DNA from: Flabesymbios commensalis
Lineage: Eukaryota; Annelida; Polychaeta; Terebellida; Flabelligeridae
Assembly: GCA_964017125.1 (NCBI GenBank)
Contig: OZ024915.1
Location: 22,350,437-22,414,436, forward strand
Direction of reading: 5' to 3'
Length of the DNA stretch: 64,000 bases
Shown here: positions 35,669 to 46,894 of the stretch, piece by piece
Layout of the letters: the number at the start of each line of letters is the position of its first letter
Numbering within the stretch: the first letter of the stretch is position 1
Position numbers and translations under genes: made by a program
The notes under the pieces: generated by a model
What the model saw: the letters and a program-made list of their open reading frames with translations, nothing else
What the model was told of the DNA's origin: nothing
Databases searched by the model: none

Positions 35669-35886
35669 TTAACCCTTTCCTATAGGGCCTAGTCGCTTTT
35701 ATTCCGTTTTATTAGCCGGTTAAATCAGGGTTATTGTTAATTAAATTAGTGTTTACACATCAAGATTTTCAACTGTTTGGTATCAAATTAAACGAATGTG
35801 TGTAATTTTCACCAACTTTAAGTTGAGTGTCGCGGATGAACGTGGATGAACGTTTAAATTAGATAACTTAGCGCTTTAAGGGTTAA
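35669..35886. mobile_element. Nested TTAA MITE inside the larger palindrome
   Basis: Bounded by perfect TTAA on both sides (35669-35672 and 35883-35886), with CCCTTTCC and GCGCTTTAAGGG ends. The interior aligns with the MITE at 2493-2721 in reverse. It contains the worn hairpin half AACTTTAAGTTGAGTGTCGCGG. Confidence 0.75.
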
Positions 35887-36131
35887 TAATGTTATATATA
35901 TTTCAAATGTGTTTTTGAATCGAGTTTTAGTATAACAAATGTGACTGTCGGTAGGCCTATATATCGTATTTTAACACTTAAAGCGCTGAATTTGCTTATG
36001 TGAACCACAGAGACCAAAGGTGTTTTTTTCAATTTGAAATCATCATAATTGTCTTACTCAGCTCTTTCCGAATCATTTGAATACCTATGTTACGGGTCTA
36101 CGGCCAGTAGAAATAATTTTACTCTTACAGT

Positions 36132-36206
36132 GCGGGGATCGACTTTAGTCGTCAGAATCTGGCGTCTACAGACGTCAGATTTTGACGACTAAAGTCGATC
36201 CCGCGC
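36132..36206. repeat. 75-base hairpin within the outer palindrome
   Basis: GGGATCGACTTTAGTCGTCA pairs with TGACGACTAAAGTCGATCCC across a short spacer containing GGCGTCTACAGACGTC. Only one or two mismatches. Confidence 0.85.
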
Positions 36207-36451
36207 TGTAAGGGCTAATGATGTGTACAAGGGTTGAATTATCCCTGTCTTCGCTTCCCATGTTACGTACAACCAGATAACAGTAGACCTTGGCTATAAC
36301 ACTGCACGCTACAGCGATGCCATGTTTATTCAACCACAACAAGGATACAGATACGCTAGCTTAGAGCTTGGAGCGCTGCGCCGTGCAGTTCTACCATTGT
36401 GTTCATGTGAATATAGAGCTATCCGAAAACTCTGAATACGATCAGCGTACA

Positions 36452-36509
36452 ATGGATCTTCTTCCAGTTTTATTTTCCAGCATTTTACTTGCCTTCTCAT
36501 CTCTTAATG
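36452..36509 (+). CDS. Possible first exon: signal peptide, phase 1
   Basis: An ATG at 36452 opens MDLLPVLFSSILLAFSSLN, a compact hydrophobic stretch like a signal peptide for secretion. It is followed directly by G then GTAGGT, a good splice donor at 36510, leaving a phase-1 end. Signal-peptide exons ending in phase 1 are common in secreted animal proteins. About 6 kb downstream, an acceptor at 42468 begins a 304-base frame whose first two bases complete a codon (G+AA = Glu), so the two would join in frame. This is a prediction: other exons could lie between, and the downstream frame sits inside a transposon-like region. No family is recognised. Confidence 0.4.
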
Positions 36510-36848
36510 GTAGGTATCAGCTGTTTTATTCACATTTTCTCCCCCCCCCCCCCAATCCTAATTTAAATCATTTTGAAATCATCTCCACTATCACTGTATT
36601 GATTATATATACATGTAAAGGCCTACTATAACTTTTGAGCAGCTTGCTCAATCCCATCACAGGGTGGTTTACCTGTGTGTAGGCCTGCTACTCAAAATTC
36701 AATAGACAAAATGTTTGCATACGAGCATGATATTAATTCGTCATATCTATCCCTGTCTTCAGAATTCTAAGACCTGATTATTAGGCCCTATACAAAGAAT
36801 TTGTTAAATTACTCAACATACGAACGTTTGAGCTTTGAGAACAACTTG

Positions 36849-36948
36849 AATGAATGAATGAATGAATGAATGAATGAATGAATGAATGAATGAATGAATG
36901 AATGAATGAATGAATGAATGAATGAATGAATGAATGAATGAATGAATG
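36849..36948. repeat. Perfect TGAA tetranucleotide microsatellite
   Basis: About 25 uninterrupted copies of GAAT/TGAA. A minus-strand frame reading HSFIHSFI is only the repeat. It may be the tail of a SINE or LINE, because ordered non-repeat sequence (GGCCCCATTTAGCC on the minus strand) adjoins it. Confidence 0.95.
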
Positions 36949-37079
36949 TGCATATACAGGCTAAATGGGGCCAGGATAACCTCCTGGTGATGTACGAATT
37001 GAGATCGACTTGATATGTACCAAAAATGAAATTGTTGGCTGCTGGCGAAATATAATATCTGCGTTGAAATGACATTTTT

Positions 37080-39194
37080 TATTGATTTTATCTCAACATG
37101 GATAAACCTACACGAGGTCAAAGATTCACTATTGCACCTTATCAGATTTTGTCTTCTAAATGTACGATATCCGAGGGATTTTATAATTTCAGGCACCTGT
37201 ACTGTCCCCACCTTGTAATAGTTATTATTGAATATTTGGATTTTATTTCAGTACCTAAATGCAATGATGGCCTTCATTTTACAATATAACAATACTAAAA
37301 CCCAATTCTATGTCTCACACAAACAGATGATATATAACTCACTGTAATATTATATTTGTTTCTGCGATATGTTAGTGTAAAACAGTATCTGTAAAGCGAT
37401 ATACTTTTATTATGATTATTACCACTTTATACGCAAATTTTGTCTGTCCAACCTTACAGCGACACTCCATAACGTTTATAATATTCAGGCCATTTATGTA
37501 CTCTTTCTGTACAAAATATCACCGGGCTGGTGGAAAGCACTTGCATAAGACCTTCTTGGAGTTAATCGTAAAGAAAAATACGAAACAAAATGTTTTTTAA
37601 ATTAAAATTAATGTAAGATTTGTACTAATCTGTGGATGAGTATTTTAAGTCAACGTCACTCCATTACGCGAATTGTTTCACACAAATACTGCTAATTAGC
37701 TTTCAAGTAGGCTACCCTATAACCTTTAAGAAAATTAACTAGACCCTCATTTGAAAGAAACAATCATAATATAACACAATGCATAGATGCTGTATGAGTG
37801 AAATATTCGCCAAAAAGTAATCTTTTACTCATTTAAAAAAAATAGTTATAAACATTTTATGAATTTGAAATTTTAACCAACAAATGACACGTTTTGAAAT
37901 GGTAATTGTTCTAAGCTTCTTCTCTTTTAAACTGCGTTAGCATGGACATAGTAGTTTTTTTTTATTTATTATCACTCCATAGCGGAAAAAATTGTCTTGA
38001 TGGAGAGACACTATTTCTTTATTTGATTATTATAACTTCATAACAAAAAAAATGTTGTTACGATAGGATAATATTTCATTATTTCGGGGTTATTGAAATG
38101 TAGCTTTGTTGATAACGTTATTTCAAAAAACATAGCTACGTTATTATTTGTTTCATTTTTTGAAAATATTCATGGAATATCACAATTCAAGGACAATATC
38201 TTCACTGATGCCTAACATTAAAGAATTCTCATTATCCACAAAAGTATTTCCGAAAGTGTCCTGCTTTATAACATTTTATTTTGAGGGATTATGTGCTGCT
38301 CTATAAGAGCATAATTTTGTCCTGCTGGATAAGAGCAAAATTGTGGAACTGATATGGACAAATAAATATAAATTACCGAGTATTTTTGTTATTTATACAG
38401 AGATAAATTAATGTCGACATAAGAAGTTGACACCATTAGGACAGTTTACATGCGCAGTAAGCTTCAGCACAAAGCAACTGCCGCACACATCAAGATCGCA
38501 TCTAGGTTGTGTTGTTTTTCTTCTCTTTCACCTTCACATCTGAGCAGGAGCCACTAGTGTATCTAGTACAGCCTGTTATTCTAGCAGAACACGTTATCTA
38601 ATTCCGAGTTCCTGATTTATCGTTATTATGAGTAATGGGGTCAGGAATGAGATCCATTCTTTACAATAAATTATCTGAACTTTACGTAGACAACTGATAA
38701 CCTAATGCAGACGTGGCGTAAACGCACCATAATCATAGTACCGGCCTGTGTCAATCGTACTGACAACTCCGTTGACGTTAAAGCTATTATATTCGCCTAA
38801 AAATGTTGGATTAACATTAAATTTGCAAAGTTTTACACACAAAAATAGCCAAACATTAATAATAATTTGAATACATTCCTTTCACGAATTATTTTTATCT
38901 GCTAGTCCAGCTGAATTATTTAAATCATGATTGATCGTAATTTTGACTCCTAATTTTTTTTAATATATATACTCTAAAACAGCATCATCCACCATGAAAT
39001 TAAAAAAAAAAAAATTATATATATTTTAGATCAGCACCATTAACAATAAATTAATCTGTCCTGTCTATGGGCCTGTAACTGTGCAAGTCTATTAAGAAAT
39101 CACTGGCTAATGAAAAATAATAGATGAATTAAATTTCCATTACAATCAAATCAGTCAGTTAGAAATATCGCTATCTTCAAATGTGACATGTGAA
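37080..39194. other. Gene-free AT-rich stretch
   Basis: Poly-A and poly-T runs and short frames only; nothing recognisable. Confidence 0.5.
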
Positions 39195-39640
39195 ATATAT
39201 CGTCACCCTGATATTATACTGTCGTATCTAACATTTTTTCAAAAGTGCTTCTATGTCTGATTTGAAGTTAGGGGCATACGCATCTTGTATTATTTTTTTC
39301 AATTTCACTTACGGATATAAGTAGGTCGAATCACACTAATACATAGTCGTATCTGCAAGTGATTTGCTAATCTTTAAAAAAGTAAAATATTATAGAGTCG
39401 TATGCGCACATACAACAAATTTGGAAAAAATATAAATCTTATAGTGTTGTATCTGGTAGATACGTCAGTATAGGGCAATTTTACACTAACGCTGTTTTAA
39501 ACCAGCTGTGATAATATTACTATATAAAAACTGCAATAAAATGAATCAGCAGCTCTCTTAACATTCCTATGTTGTTGTTTAATGAAGTTGATGTATGTGG
39601 TAGATACGACTCTATTATTGCAATGTTTTGTTTAAAATTT
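39195..39640. repeat. Left subterminal array of GTCGTATCTG palindromes
   Basis: Copies appear near 39221 (CTGTCGTATCTA), 39347 (AGTCGTATCTGC), 39396 (AGTCGTATGCGCACATACAA), 39443 (TGTTGTATCTGGTAGATACG) and 39600 (TGGTAGATACGACTC). Spacing is roughly 50-150 bases. Confidence 0.75.
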
Positions 39641-39941
39641 GTTGTACCTACAATAATCATGCCAAATTAGACTAGTCAAGTGTTCACAGGACAGTCATGT
39701 TAATTTGACTTCAGTTTCAAATTAACCACAAAACACAAATATATAGATTCTCAGACGATCAAAGGTCGTTTTGTATAGTCAGCTATTTTTTTTGCCTTTA
39801 AATTGATGCAACCTCACTTGACTCACTTAATCTGTTATTAAATGAGACAAAACAATTTTTTTTCTGTGATATATATACTTAGCTAAATCATGAGGCACTA
39901 AACATGCGTGTGCACTGAAAATTGTATTATGTGTTGTTGTA

Positions 39942-41850
39942 CAGTACTCCCTCCAGATGCGACCCCCTTCAGATCTGACTTCTCCTACTATGCGACTTTT
40001 TACTGAGCACCAACGTGCTTTACACTGTTAAGCACCCCTTAAATGCGATTTCCCCTCTCCTACGACATGCGACCTCCAAATCATGGCACTACCTAGCGAC
40101 CTCCCTCTAAAGATACGATTTTTTAAAATTAGCTGCTCAGTGGCACTGTCAGCCTGGCATGAGCTGCCGGTCTGAAGCTATTGCTTGTGTGTACATACCG
40201 TCGATTACAGCCCAGTAGATACGTATGCTAAGCCACCGTCGGCTTAAGGCTGGTACAGCGTCGTATGATGTGGGCCAGCATTGACACAATCTTGGTCAAT
40301 ACACTGTGAAGATGTGTACTGGTAGCTTCAAATCACCGTACCAGATAGCAATATCCTTCTAAAGATACGACTTTTTGAAATTAGCTTTTCTCAGACTGTG
40401 TCACGTCTGCAGATGTCTGGCAGCCCTACACTGACAAGGGATGACTTTTTATAATAATGTTTCCAGCTGACTAAATGTATAACGACTTTAATATTCTAGT
40501 CACATCGTTGGGAACGCATTTCAGATTAGAGTGGCTGAAAAATGCTTTCCGGTGATATAACTCTTTTCACTGTATCTTGAATACTTTTTCTGTTAATAAT
40601 TTAAAACCATGTTTGAATGGGATTTCATTGTAGATATGTATTTACATACGGTGTAGTTAACATCCAGTGCACCCTTGGCTATACAAGGTACATTACAACA
40701 CTAATTAGCAGGGGACGTCAACGGTGTCAGTGTGTCGGCTAGTTGCATCCTGCGTGCAGGGTGTACTTGTCTTCCCACTACAGTGAGAACGAATACAACT
40801 GAAGTCTCTACAGGGTGGCTAGTTGTGATAAACATCCCACTTGAAATACCTAACTTTTTCAATTATGGTTGCACAGACATGTAATTAATAAGTATCACCA
40901 TAAAGCTTATTCAACGCTGAAAATAATGATATAAATTAGATAATGATAGCTCCTAAACTCGCGAAGTTTTTGATTTGGAAAATGAGGCAGGTCTAACAGT
41001 CATCATCATGGGGAATAGACGTGAGCGCGGTACGCCGCCACGAGACGCCAAACCGATGCCGCCATTGACGACGATGGCCCAGCATTAGAACAACACTGCA
41101 CCAACGTCTCGCGCCGACCATATTCACAACCAAGTGCATTACGAGAGTGTATACACGTGAAGATAATATCTGTGCTAGTATTGCGGTTGTCGGTATTGTC
41201 TGTTTAACTTCACATCTTAGTCAACATAGAAGGCGCCTGCCTCGCCTGTTTGCCATTGAATATTTCAATAAGAATTACAGTCTACATCCTGGCATCATCT
41301 ATAACATTTGTTTTCAAATTTTTATTTGGTAATGTAATATTGATCACATATCGATGCACATATATAATAAACAAGACCCAACTGTGTCTCCCTACCTGGT
41401 AAGTTTATTAGGGATAATAGGGTACATTGTTTTAATGCTGGGCCAGAATGGAACACTATGACTCAGTATTATACCTGTAGTCTTAACTTTTGACGTTGAC
41501 ATCAATTGAAAGTAGCCGTCACAGTCAGTGTCACATGTTTTGTACTGTAAAGCATAGGCCTATATTGAAATGTGGAAAAAACACTGCCTCAATGCTTATG
41601 AAAACACAAGCCACTTCCAGTACTTCTGAATTACGTGTTTCGGTTAGAACAGGCAATTAACACAGACTGTCAACTGTGCTGATCGTGTCACAACGAAAAT
41701 GGAGGTGTTTAAAAGGGCTGTCTTAAACATCAAATTCGGCCCATTTTACGTTTTTTCTAGAGTTTTTTCACCCCTCCCAGATACGACTAGCCCTTGGATG
41801 CGACTTTGGTTCTCTGGTAGTATGAAAGTCGTATCAGAGGGGGACTACTG
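39942..41850. mobile_element. TA-flanked element with CAGTACTCCC-type ends
   Basis: It starts CAGTACTCCCTCCAGATGCG after TA and ends CGTATCAGAGGGGGACTACTG before TA. Such CAGTA ends with a TA target are typical of the pogo/Tigger side of Tc1/mariner, which is inferred. The GCGACCTCC-like words repeat inside near 40086 and 40345. No transposase frame is seen, so it is a non-autonomous copy. Worn palindromes of the 110-bp family lie inside near 40215 and 41040. Confidence 0.55.
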
Positions 41851-42240
41851 TATCTTGTTTGCTGAATCTCTCTTGGACTTCTGATCTTTTTCTTCACTAG
41901 TAACACCCTATTCTGCATGATTTAACCCTACAAGCCTTACTTGAAATAACAACTGCAACAACTTCAACAGCTGTAGACCTCGCTTGTCAAATTGAACATT
42001 TTATTTCATCAAAAAAAGGGAAATTAATATAGAAAGAGAACATTCAAAGGGGGGGGGGTGGAAGAAACGCACAAACTCTGTACTATAATACAATAAGGTT
42101 CTTCTTTCGTTGTACGCTCACCCTCACAAAATCGCTATTTCCCGCCACTCAATATATACCTCACACACAGCATATGTCCATTTAATCTAAGAACGTCCTC
42201 TGATTTTTTTTTGTGTCATGATTTGGCTTTTATATATTAG

Positions 42241-42338
42241 ATAATGGGTGAAGCAGTCGACAGTATGCGAAATAAAGACCGAGGGCGCAGCCCGAGGTCT
42301 ATATATTTGTCATAATGTCAAACTGCTGGACTCATTAT
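42241..42338. repeat. 98-base imperfect foldback around GACCGAGGGC
   Basis: ATAATGGGTG...GCAGTC at the left pairs with CTGCTGGACTCATTAT at the right, and AAAGACCGAGGGC pairs with GCCCGAGGTCTAT in the centre. It looks like a small MITE. Confidence 0.7.
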
Positions 42339-42468
42339 CGGATATAGTCACTCTCCCCACGATTCTAAGAAACCCCCTCTACCAACACCCCACCCATTTA
42401 CGGCTGGTGTCTGGCGCCACTAAGACAGTAGACAATAAACAATAGACACTTTTTTCATACTATTTTAG

Positions 42469-42773
42469 AAAACAAGTTAATAAATGATATCAACGCTGTT
42501 TTCAACTTGGTCAATAACATAATAGTTGACCCATACTTGAAACAACATTGTTCCAAAGTAAAATTGATGTTTCATAATTATGACACACCACAATCAAAAT
42601 CCGCAGTACGCAGGTCTTTTACAATGGACAGCGTCTCAAAGCTGGACGTGTTGCTCTCCCTAGCACTTGTCGTTGCAGAAATTAAAAACGAAATGACGAA
42701 TATTTCTCAATTACCATTATTTATATACCCGGGTGACAGCGAATTTATTTCTGAGGAGACTCTCAAGTTTTGA
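42469..42773 (+). CDS. Possible terminal exon, unknown secreted helical protein
   Basis: A pyrimidine-rich acceptor (TTTTTTCATACTATTTTAG, ending 42468) precedes an open frame of about 100 residues that ends with a stop at 42773. A poly-A signal follows at 42892. The protein begins NKLINDINAVFNLVNNIIVD and ends SEFISEETLKF; two helix-like stretches (INDINAVFNLVNN and KLDVLLSLALVVAEIKNEM) and a single cysteine are visible. It starts in phase 1, matching the signal-peptide exon at 36452. I recognise no family. The frame lies inside the 39195-46590 element, so it may equally be a transposon gene or cargo rather than a host exon. Confidence 0.4.
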
Positions 42774-42891
42774 AAAAAAAGATAAGAAATATATATTTCC
42801 TTTTTAAAAATTTATTTATTGTATAATGGATGAGCATAGGCTTTTATTTTAAATTTCCACATGTAGACCCACAATAACAGCCTCTGACACG

Positions 42892-42897
42892 AATAAA
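42892..42897 (+). terminator. Poly-A signal candidate
   Basis: AATAAA lies about 120 bases after the stop at 42773. In AT-rich sequence such words are common, so this supports the exon call only weakly. Confidence 0.35.
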
Positions 42898-43047
42898 TTT
42901 AATTACAGTTGAATGTCAGACAATGGGCAGTGAAATTGTTCCAGAAATGTCTACTGAAATAATTTTCAAATGCATTTAAAGGAAGGATAACCAATATAAA
43001 AAGAAAAATGATATCTAGTATAAGTGATTATGATCTTGAAGATTAAC

Positions 43048-43131
43048 AATTCGTCGCCACGGAGCTAAAGGATCCTATCTGACACTCGTTAAAGTGGGAT
43101 ATAGGATCCTTTAGCTCCGAGGCGACGAATT
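43048..43131. repeat. 84-base hairpin with GGAGCTAAAGGATCC arms
   Basis: AATTCGTCGCCACGGAGCTA and following bases pair with TAGCTCCGAGGCGACGAATT, about 31 bases per arm with a 22-base loop and only about three mismatches. Few changes suggest it is recent or conserved. Confidence 0.85.
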
Positions 43132-43279
43132 TTATGTAGATCTAAGCGAAGATTATAAGAATTTAGAAATTATTTTTGAATGTCATGTTATTAGTGGTTA
43201 TTTGTAATTCTTCCTTTATAAATTATTGTCCTATTATTAAAAAATATATATTTTTGTAATACTTTTAATAGGTGATTTG

Positions 43280-43385
43280 CAACAAACACGATATGTTGAG
43301 CCAATGTTGTTTTATTGTTGGGCAAGCGTCGCAGACAATGGGCTAACATTAAAGCAGCATTGGCTCAACGTATCGTGTTTGTTGG
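43280..43385. mobile_element. Well preserved ~106-bp palindromic MITE
   Basis: It runs from CAACAAACACGATATGTTGA to TCAACGTATCGTGTTTGTTG. The core TTGGGCAAGCGTCGCAGACA carries the family signature GCGTCGCAGAC. Confidence 0.85.
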
Positions 43386-43428
43386 GTCATAACATAAATA
43401 TTATTACACATGATATTTTCTGTTTTTT

Positions 43429-43538
43429 CCCAGCAGACAAGATACATTGACCCAATGTTGTTTGAATGTTGGTCCACTGTCTGCGACGTTGGCCCAACAT
43501 TCAAACAAACTTTGTGTCCACGGCTCCTGTTCACTGGG
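43429..43538. mobile_element. CCCAGCAGACA-ended palindromic MITE
   Basis: It begins CCCAGCAGACAAGATACATT and ends CACTGGG. CAATGTTGTTTGAATGTTGG pairs with CCAACATTCAAACAAACTTT around GTCCACTGTCTGCGACG. The right tip is less preserved. Confidence 0.75.
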
Positions 43539-43726
43539 TTTTATTTTCTAAAATATTTTAAATGACTTACAATGTAGGCTGTGATAACTATTTGAAATGA
43601 CATATAACCTTTTGTGCCGAAAAGTGACGTAAAGCAATGATTTACTACTACTACTTGAAATGACGTATAGTTATATATTATATGAAATGCGTATAATTAT
43701 AAGGACAACTATGTGTGAACGCTCTG

Positions 43727-43795
43727 AAATTTATTGTTGGTTTAATGTTTACACCGTTGGCCCATAATTTATACAGCGTTGTGTGAAGGTAATTT
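43727..43795. mobile_element. Short fragment of the palindrome family
   Basis: TTATTGTTGGTTTAATGTTT and ACCGTTGGCCCATAATTTAT are recognisable; tips are missing. Confidence 0.5.
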
Positions 43796-45744
43796 TTACT
43801 ATATGAAGAGGGGTATCCAACCCAACCTGCAGAGACAATGGGTATACTACACCGTCACAGACGGAGGCCGCGACATAATGTTTGCCAGTGTTTCTGAGTT
43901 GACCTCAGATGCACTCTACATTATTAGAAAATAATTACTGGTAGACGTTTAATAATGCATGATGAAATTTAGTCCACTCGTTTTTCGGCTAGATAATCCC
44001 GACTGGAAACAATAGAAAAAAGAAGGGGGCAGTGACTATTCAGGGCTCAACGCCATTTTTATGAAATGCTGTGCCCCTGTCTACAATCAGCACGAAACTA
44101 GTTGCCCGTTCGATTCGCACCGATCTTAAAATAGTTCAGTGCTTCAGAACACCATGAATTGATAGCAGTAGAGTTGCCTCGTAACGCCTAAACTCTATCA
44201 ATCCATCAGTGTGCTTCCACATTATGTTACTCCTAACTACGTCACTGCCAGTGTTTAATCATACTCACACAGTCAGCGACGTATTTATTTCTACCAAAAA
44301 TATCTATATCAGATGGAACACATAATTCTTTACCTTAGATTCAGTTCCTTATACATTGTCAATAGATCTATATTTATGTTTCCTGTGGTCAAAAACCTGC
44401 CTGCTTATAGTGAAATCAACATTGTCAAGCTAATTTGTCTGGAGGTGTGGGGGCTCATCCTATAACTTATTAAAAATTATTTTTCATCCAACATTAATTT
44501 TAAATTAAACAATGCAGATCTGATAAATAAAATACTTGCTCGGCAAAAAAACACATTGCGAAACTAAAAGCTAAGCAATATGCTAATGTGGTTGTCGGGT
44601 GTTTTGGCTAACAACATGTCATCAACAGCCCTCATTGACAACCATCATCTCTATACGATCATAGAAGGAAGCAGGAAACTTAATTCTAAGTGTTTATGAT
44701 CTTGACACTATTGATGTACACTGGTTTATGTAGTATGAAGCAATTACACAAAGAGAGTAAAAAAGCAAGTTGTGTGATTCAATAATTACAGAAACAGTCT
44801 GGTAAAGAGAAAAATAGGGTGTATTTTTTATCCGATAACTGCTGCAATGCACCGATTTAAAATGGATAAGATTGTACACTGCGTTCTCGAATGTGGACAC
44901 ACAAACAAAATGAAAAACGATTTATCCACAGCACCATTTGGAAGAAAGGCAGACACATGTATATACTTGAGCAATGTTATGCGTGTCTGTGAATTGCCCC
45001 AGACCACACAGTCATGTTTATTCGTAATGAGTCAGATCCTTTAAACTGGCTTCAAATGTGTCTTATAAAATAATTTACTCCAATAAGAAGTAATTTAAAA
45101 TTTCTAAGCTGACTTTAGCTATTTAATTACAGTATCATGCTAATTGTTAGTTGATTTGTGAGTAGGCTTCATCATTATGCTGACTATATAGAGTTAAACA
45201 GGGTTATATGCTGAATCGCTGCGCTAACTGACTTTCACCCTAAAGAGACAATGTTCTGTATTGTTATTTTAGAAAAATATGTTCTTGTAATATTTTTTAA
45301 AACTGTTGTTTTTTTACGCTTAGTTCATGTAGTTAAACGCATTTGATTTTCAATGACCCTTGTTGGGAATTTTTTGTTGTTACATTACTGATTTAGATAC
45401 TTATGTAAGAGCCTAAGTGTTAATTTCAGTTATTATTTCGTTGAATGTTCTGTAAAACATGTAAAATGTCAAGTAACTTTAGTAATTGAATAAAAACAAA
45501 CCATAATATGAATTGCGAAATGACAATTATAAACCGATATAAAATCAGAATAAATTGTATGTTAACCTAACAAGTGACATTCATGCTTAACATTGTTGAC
45601 AATGTCACCTGCATAATTATAATAAGAACAATCACATACTCGAGCAGATTTTGCATAGGTTCGAAAAACACATTAGATAGAAAACGTTATTCATTATTGT
45701 ATTTCTGTTAAGATACAACACAATCTTAATGCAAGTTATATATT
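43796..45744. other. AT-rich interior without recognised gene
   Basis: Only short frames; the 66-residue frame at 44847-45044 shows no domain. Confidence 0.45.
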
Positions 45745-46590
45745 ACAAGGTCGTATGTGCCACTTACAACAGTGTAATTTTAAATAACAAAACATTTGTA
45801 ATTTTCACCATGTTTTTCTTAAATTTATTTTATGGGATTGTCACTTATTTGGATTTTTTTTTTTTAAATCGGATGCTCTAATTCCTATAGTTGTATCTGC
45901 ACATACAACTATGTAGTATTTTTTTTACCTTATTTTTTTCATTCTATAGCGTTGTATCTGCCACATACAACTGTCAAATTTTAGAAAAAAAATTATGACG
46001 AATTAAGGCGAAAAACAATATAAACTTATGAATTGTTTATAATAGTGTATTACGTAAAACATTTTGAGTCATTCAACAATTTTGATTCAAGAAGTTGTAT
46101 CTGCAGATACTACTCTATAATACTGACATTTTCACACATTTGACATTTTTGTCAACATTATACAGTCGTATGTGGTACATACATCTTTTAACCACTTTTT
46201 GTACAATATACAATTTTAATGTCTGTTTTGCGGTTAAACATTACTGGAAAGTTATTAAAACGTGAAATCAATTAATTCTGAAAAAAATCCTACTTATATA
46301 TTACACTGTCGTATGTGCGCATACAACTATGTAATATTATGTATTATCATACACTGGCCATATTTTATAATAGTATAAGGTCGTATCTTTTTAAAATGCT
46401 TTTTGCTATGCAACGCTAAGGTCTGGTGCATTTTCTTCACATTGAACAAACGTCTATTTCTTATATCTACAAAGGTTTTTTAAGACAAGGCTGAAATATT
46501 ACTACTTTTTTTATAATTAAGTTTTTTTCGATTATCTCGGAATAATGAAAACTGTAGATACGACAGTATAATATCAGGGTGACGATATAT
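45745..46590. repeat. Right subterminal array of GTTGTATCTG palindromes
   Basis: At least eight copies: near 45753 (GTCGTATGTGCCACTTACAA), 45892 (GTTGTATCTGCACATACAAC, a nearly perfect palindrome), 45953 (GTTGTATCTGCCACATACAA), 46094 (GTTGTATCTGCAGATACTAC), 46167 (GTCGTATGTGGTACATACAT), 46309 (GTCGTATGTGCGCATACAAC), 46381 and 46556. The right array is denser than the left one. Confidence 0.8.
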
Positions 46591-46894
46591 GGAGGATGTT
46601 TATTAGGTAATTGTAATATATAACATCTAGGCTACGTTAACATATTTCTGGCATTCAACAAATAAATGAGTTTATTATATCAATAAGTAGGGCAGCAACT
46701 AAAGTGTCAACCATAATTTTGGACTGATATAAACTAATGCCATGGCATGAAAAAGTGACACTAAATTTGACACCCCAATCATAAAGGCAGCAAACGCGAA
46801 GCGCTAACCCAGTGGTGGCAGAATGAAGGCTCCCTTCACCACCCTTGTACGGTTTCGTCCGCCGGCGGCGCTGCGCACGGCCGTTGCCTCATCC

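Larger units (their letters stand above)
35454..36218. mobile_element. Large TTAA-ended palindromic element
   Basis: Left end TTAACCCCTTCAGC, right end GCGCTGTAAGGG then CTAA (TTAA with one change). The arms pair over about 200 bases: AGACGTCAGATTCTG..., GTAGACCCATACCATAGGTA, GATGATTTCAAAT, CACCTTTGGTCTC and TTTCAGCGCTTTAAG all recur inverted at the right. A second TTAA MITE (35669-35886) sits in the middle, so the hairpin was interrupted after it formed. Confidence 0.8.
39195..46590. mobile_element. Large element bounded by a perfect 35-bp inverted repeat
   Basis: Bases 39195-39229 (TATCGTCACCCTGATATTAT and onward) are a perfect reverse complement of 46556-46590. Short palindromes built on GTCGTATCTG/CAGATACGAC variants crowd the two ends (39195-39640 and 45745-46590) and are rare between them. 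This layout, terminal inverted repeat plus subterminal repeats, is that of a DNA transposon with transposase-binding arrays. ATATAT flanks both ends and may be part of the repeat or a target duplication. No transposase is recognised in the interior, which is also filled with nested MITEs. Confidence 0.65.

Noticed and set aside
36809-37211. Minus-strand frames with HSFIHSFI repeats
   Set aside because: They translate the TGAA microsatellite; no codon bias or domain.
44847-45044. 66-residue frame as a cysteine-rich exon
   Set aside because: Cysteine spacing fits no family and no splice sites flank it convincingly.
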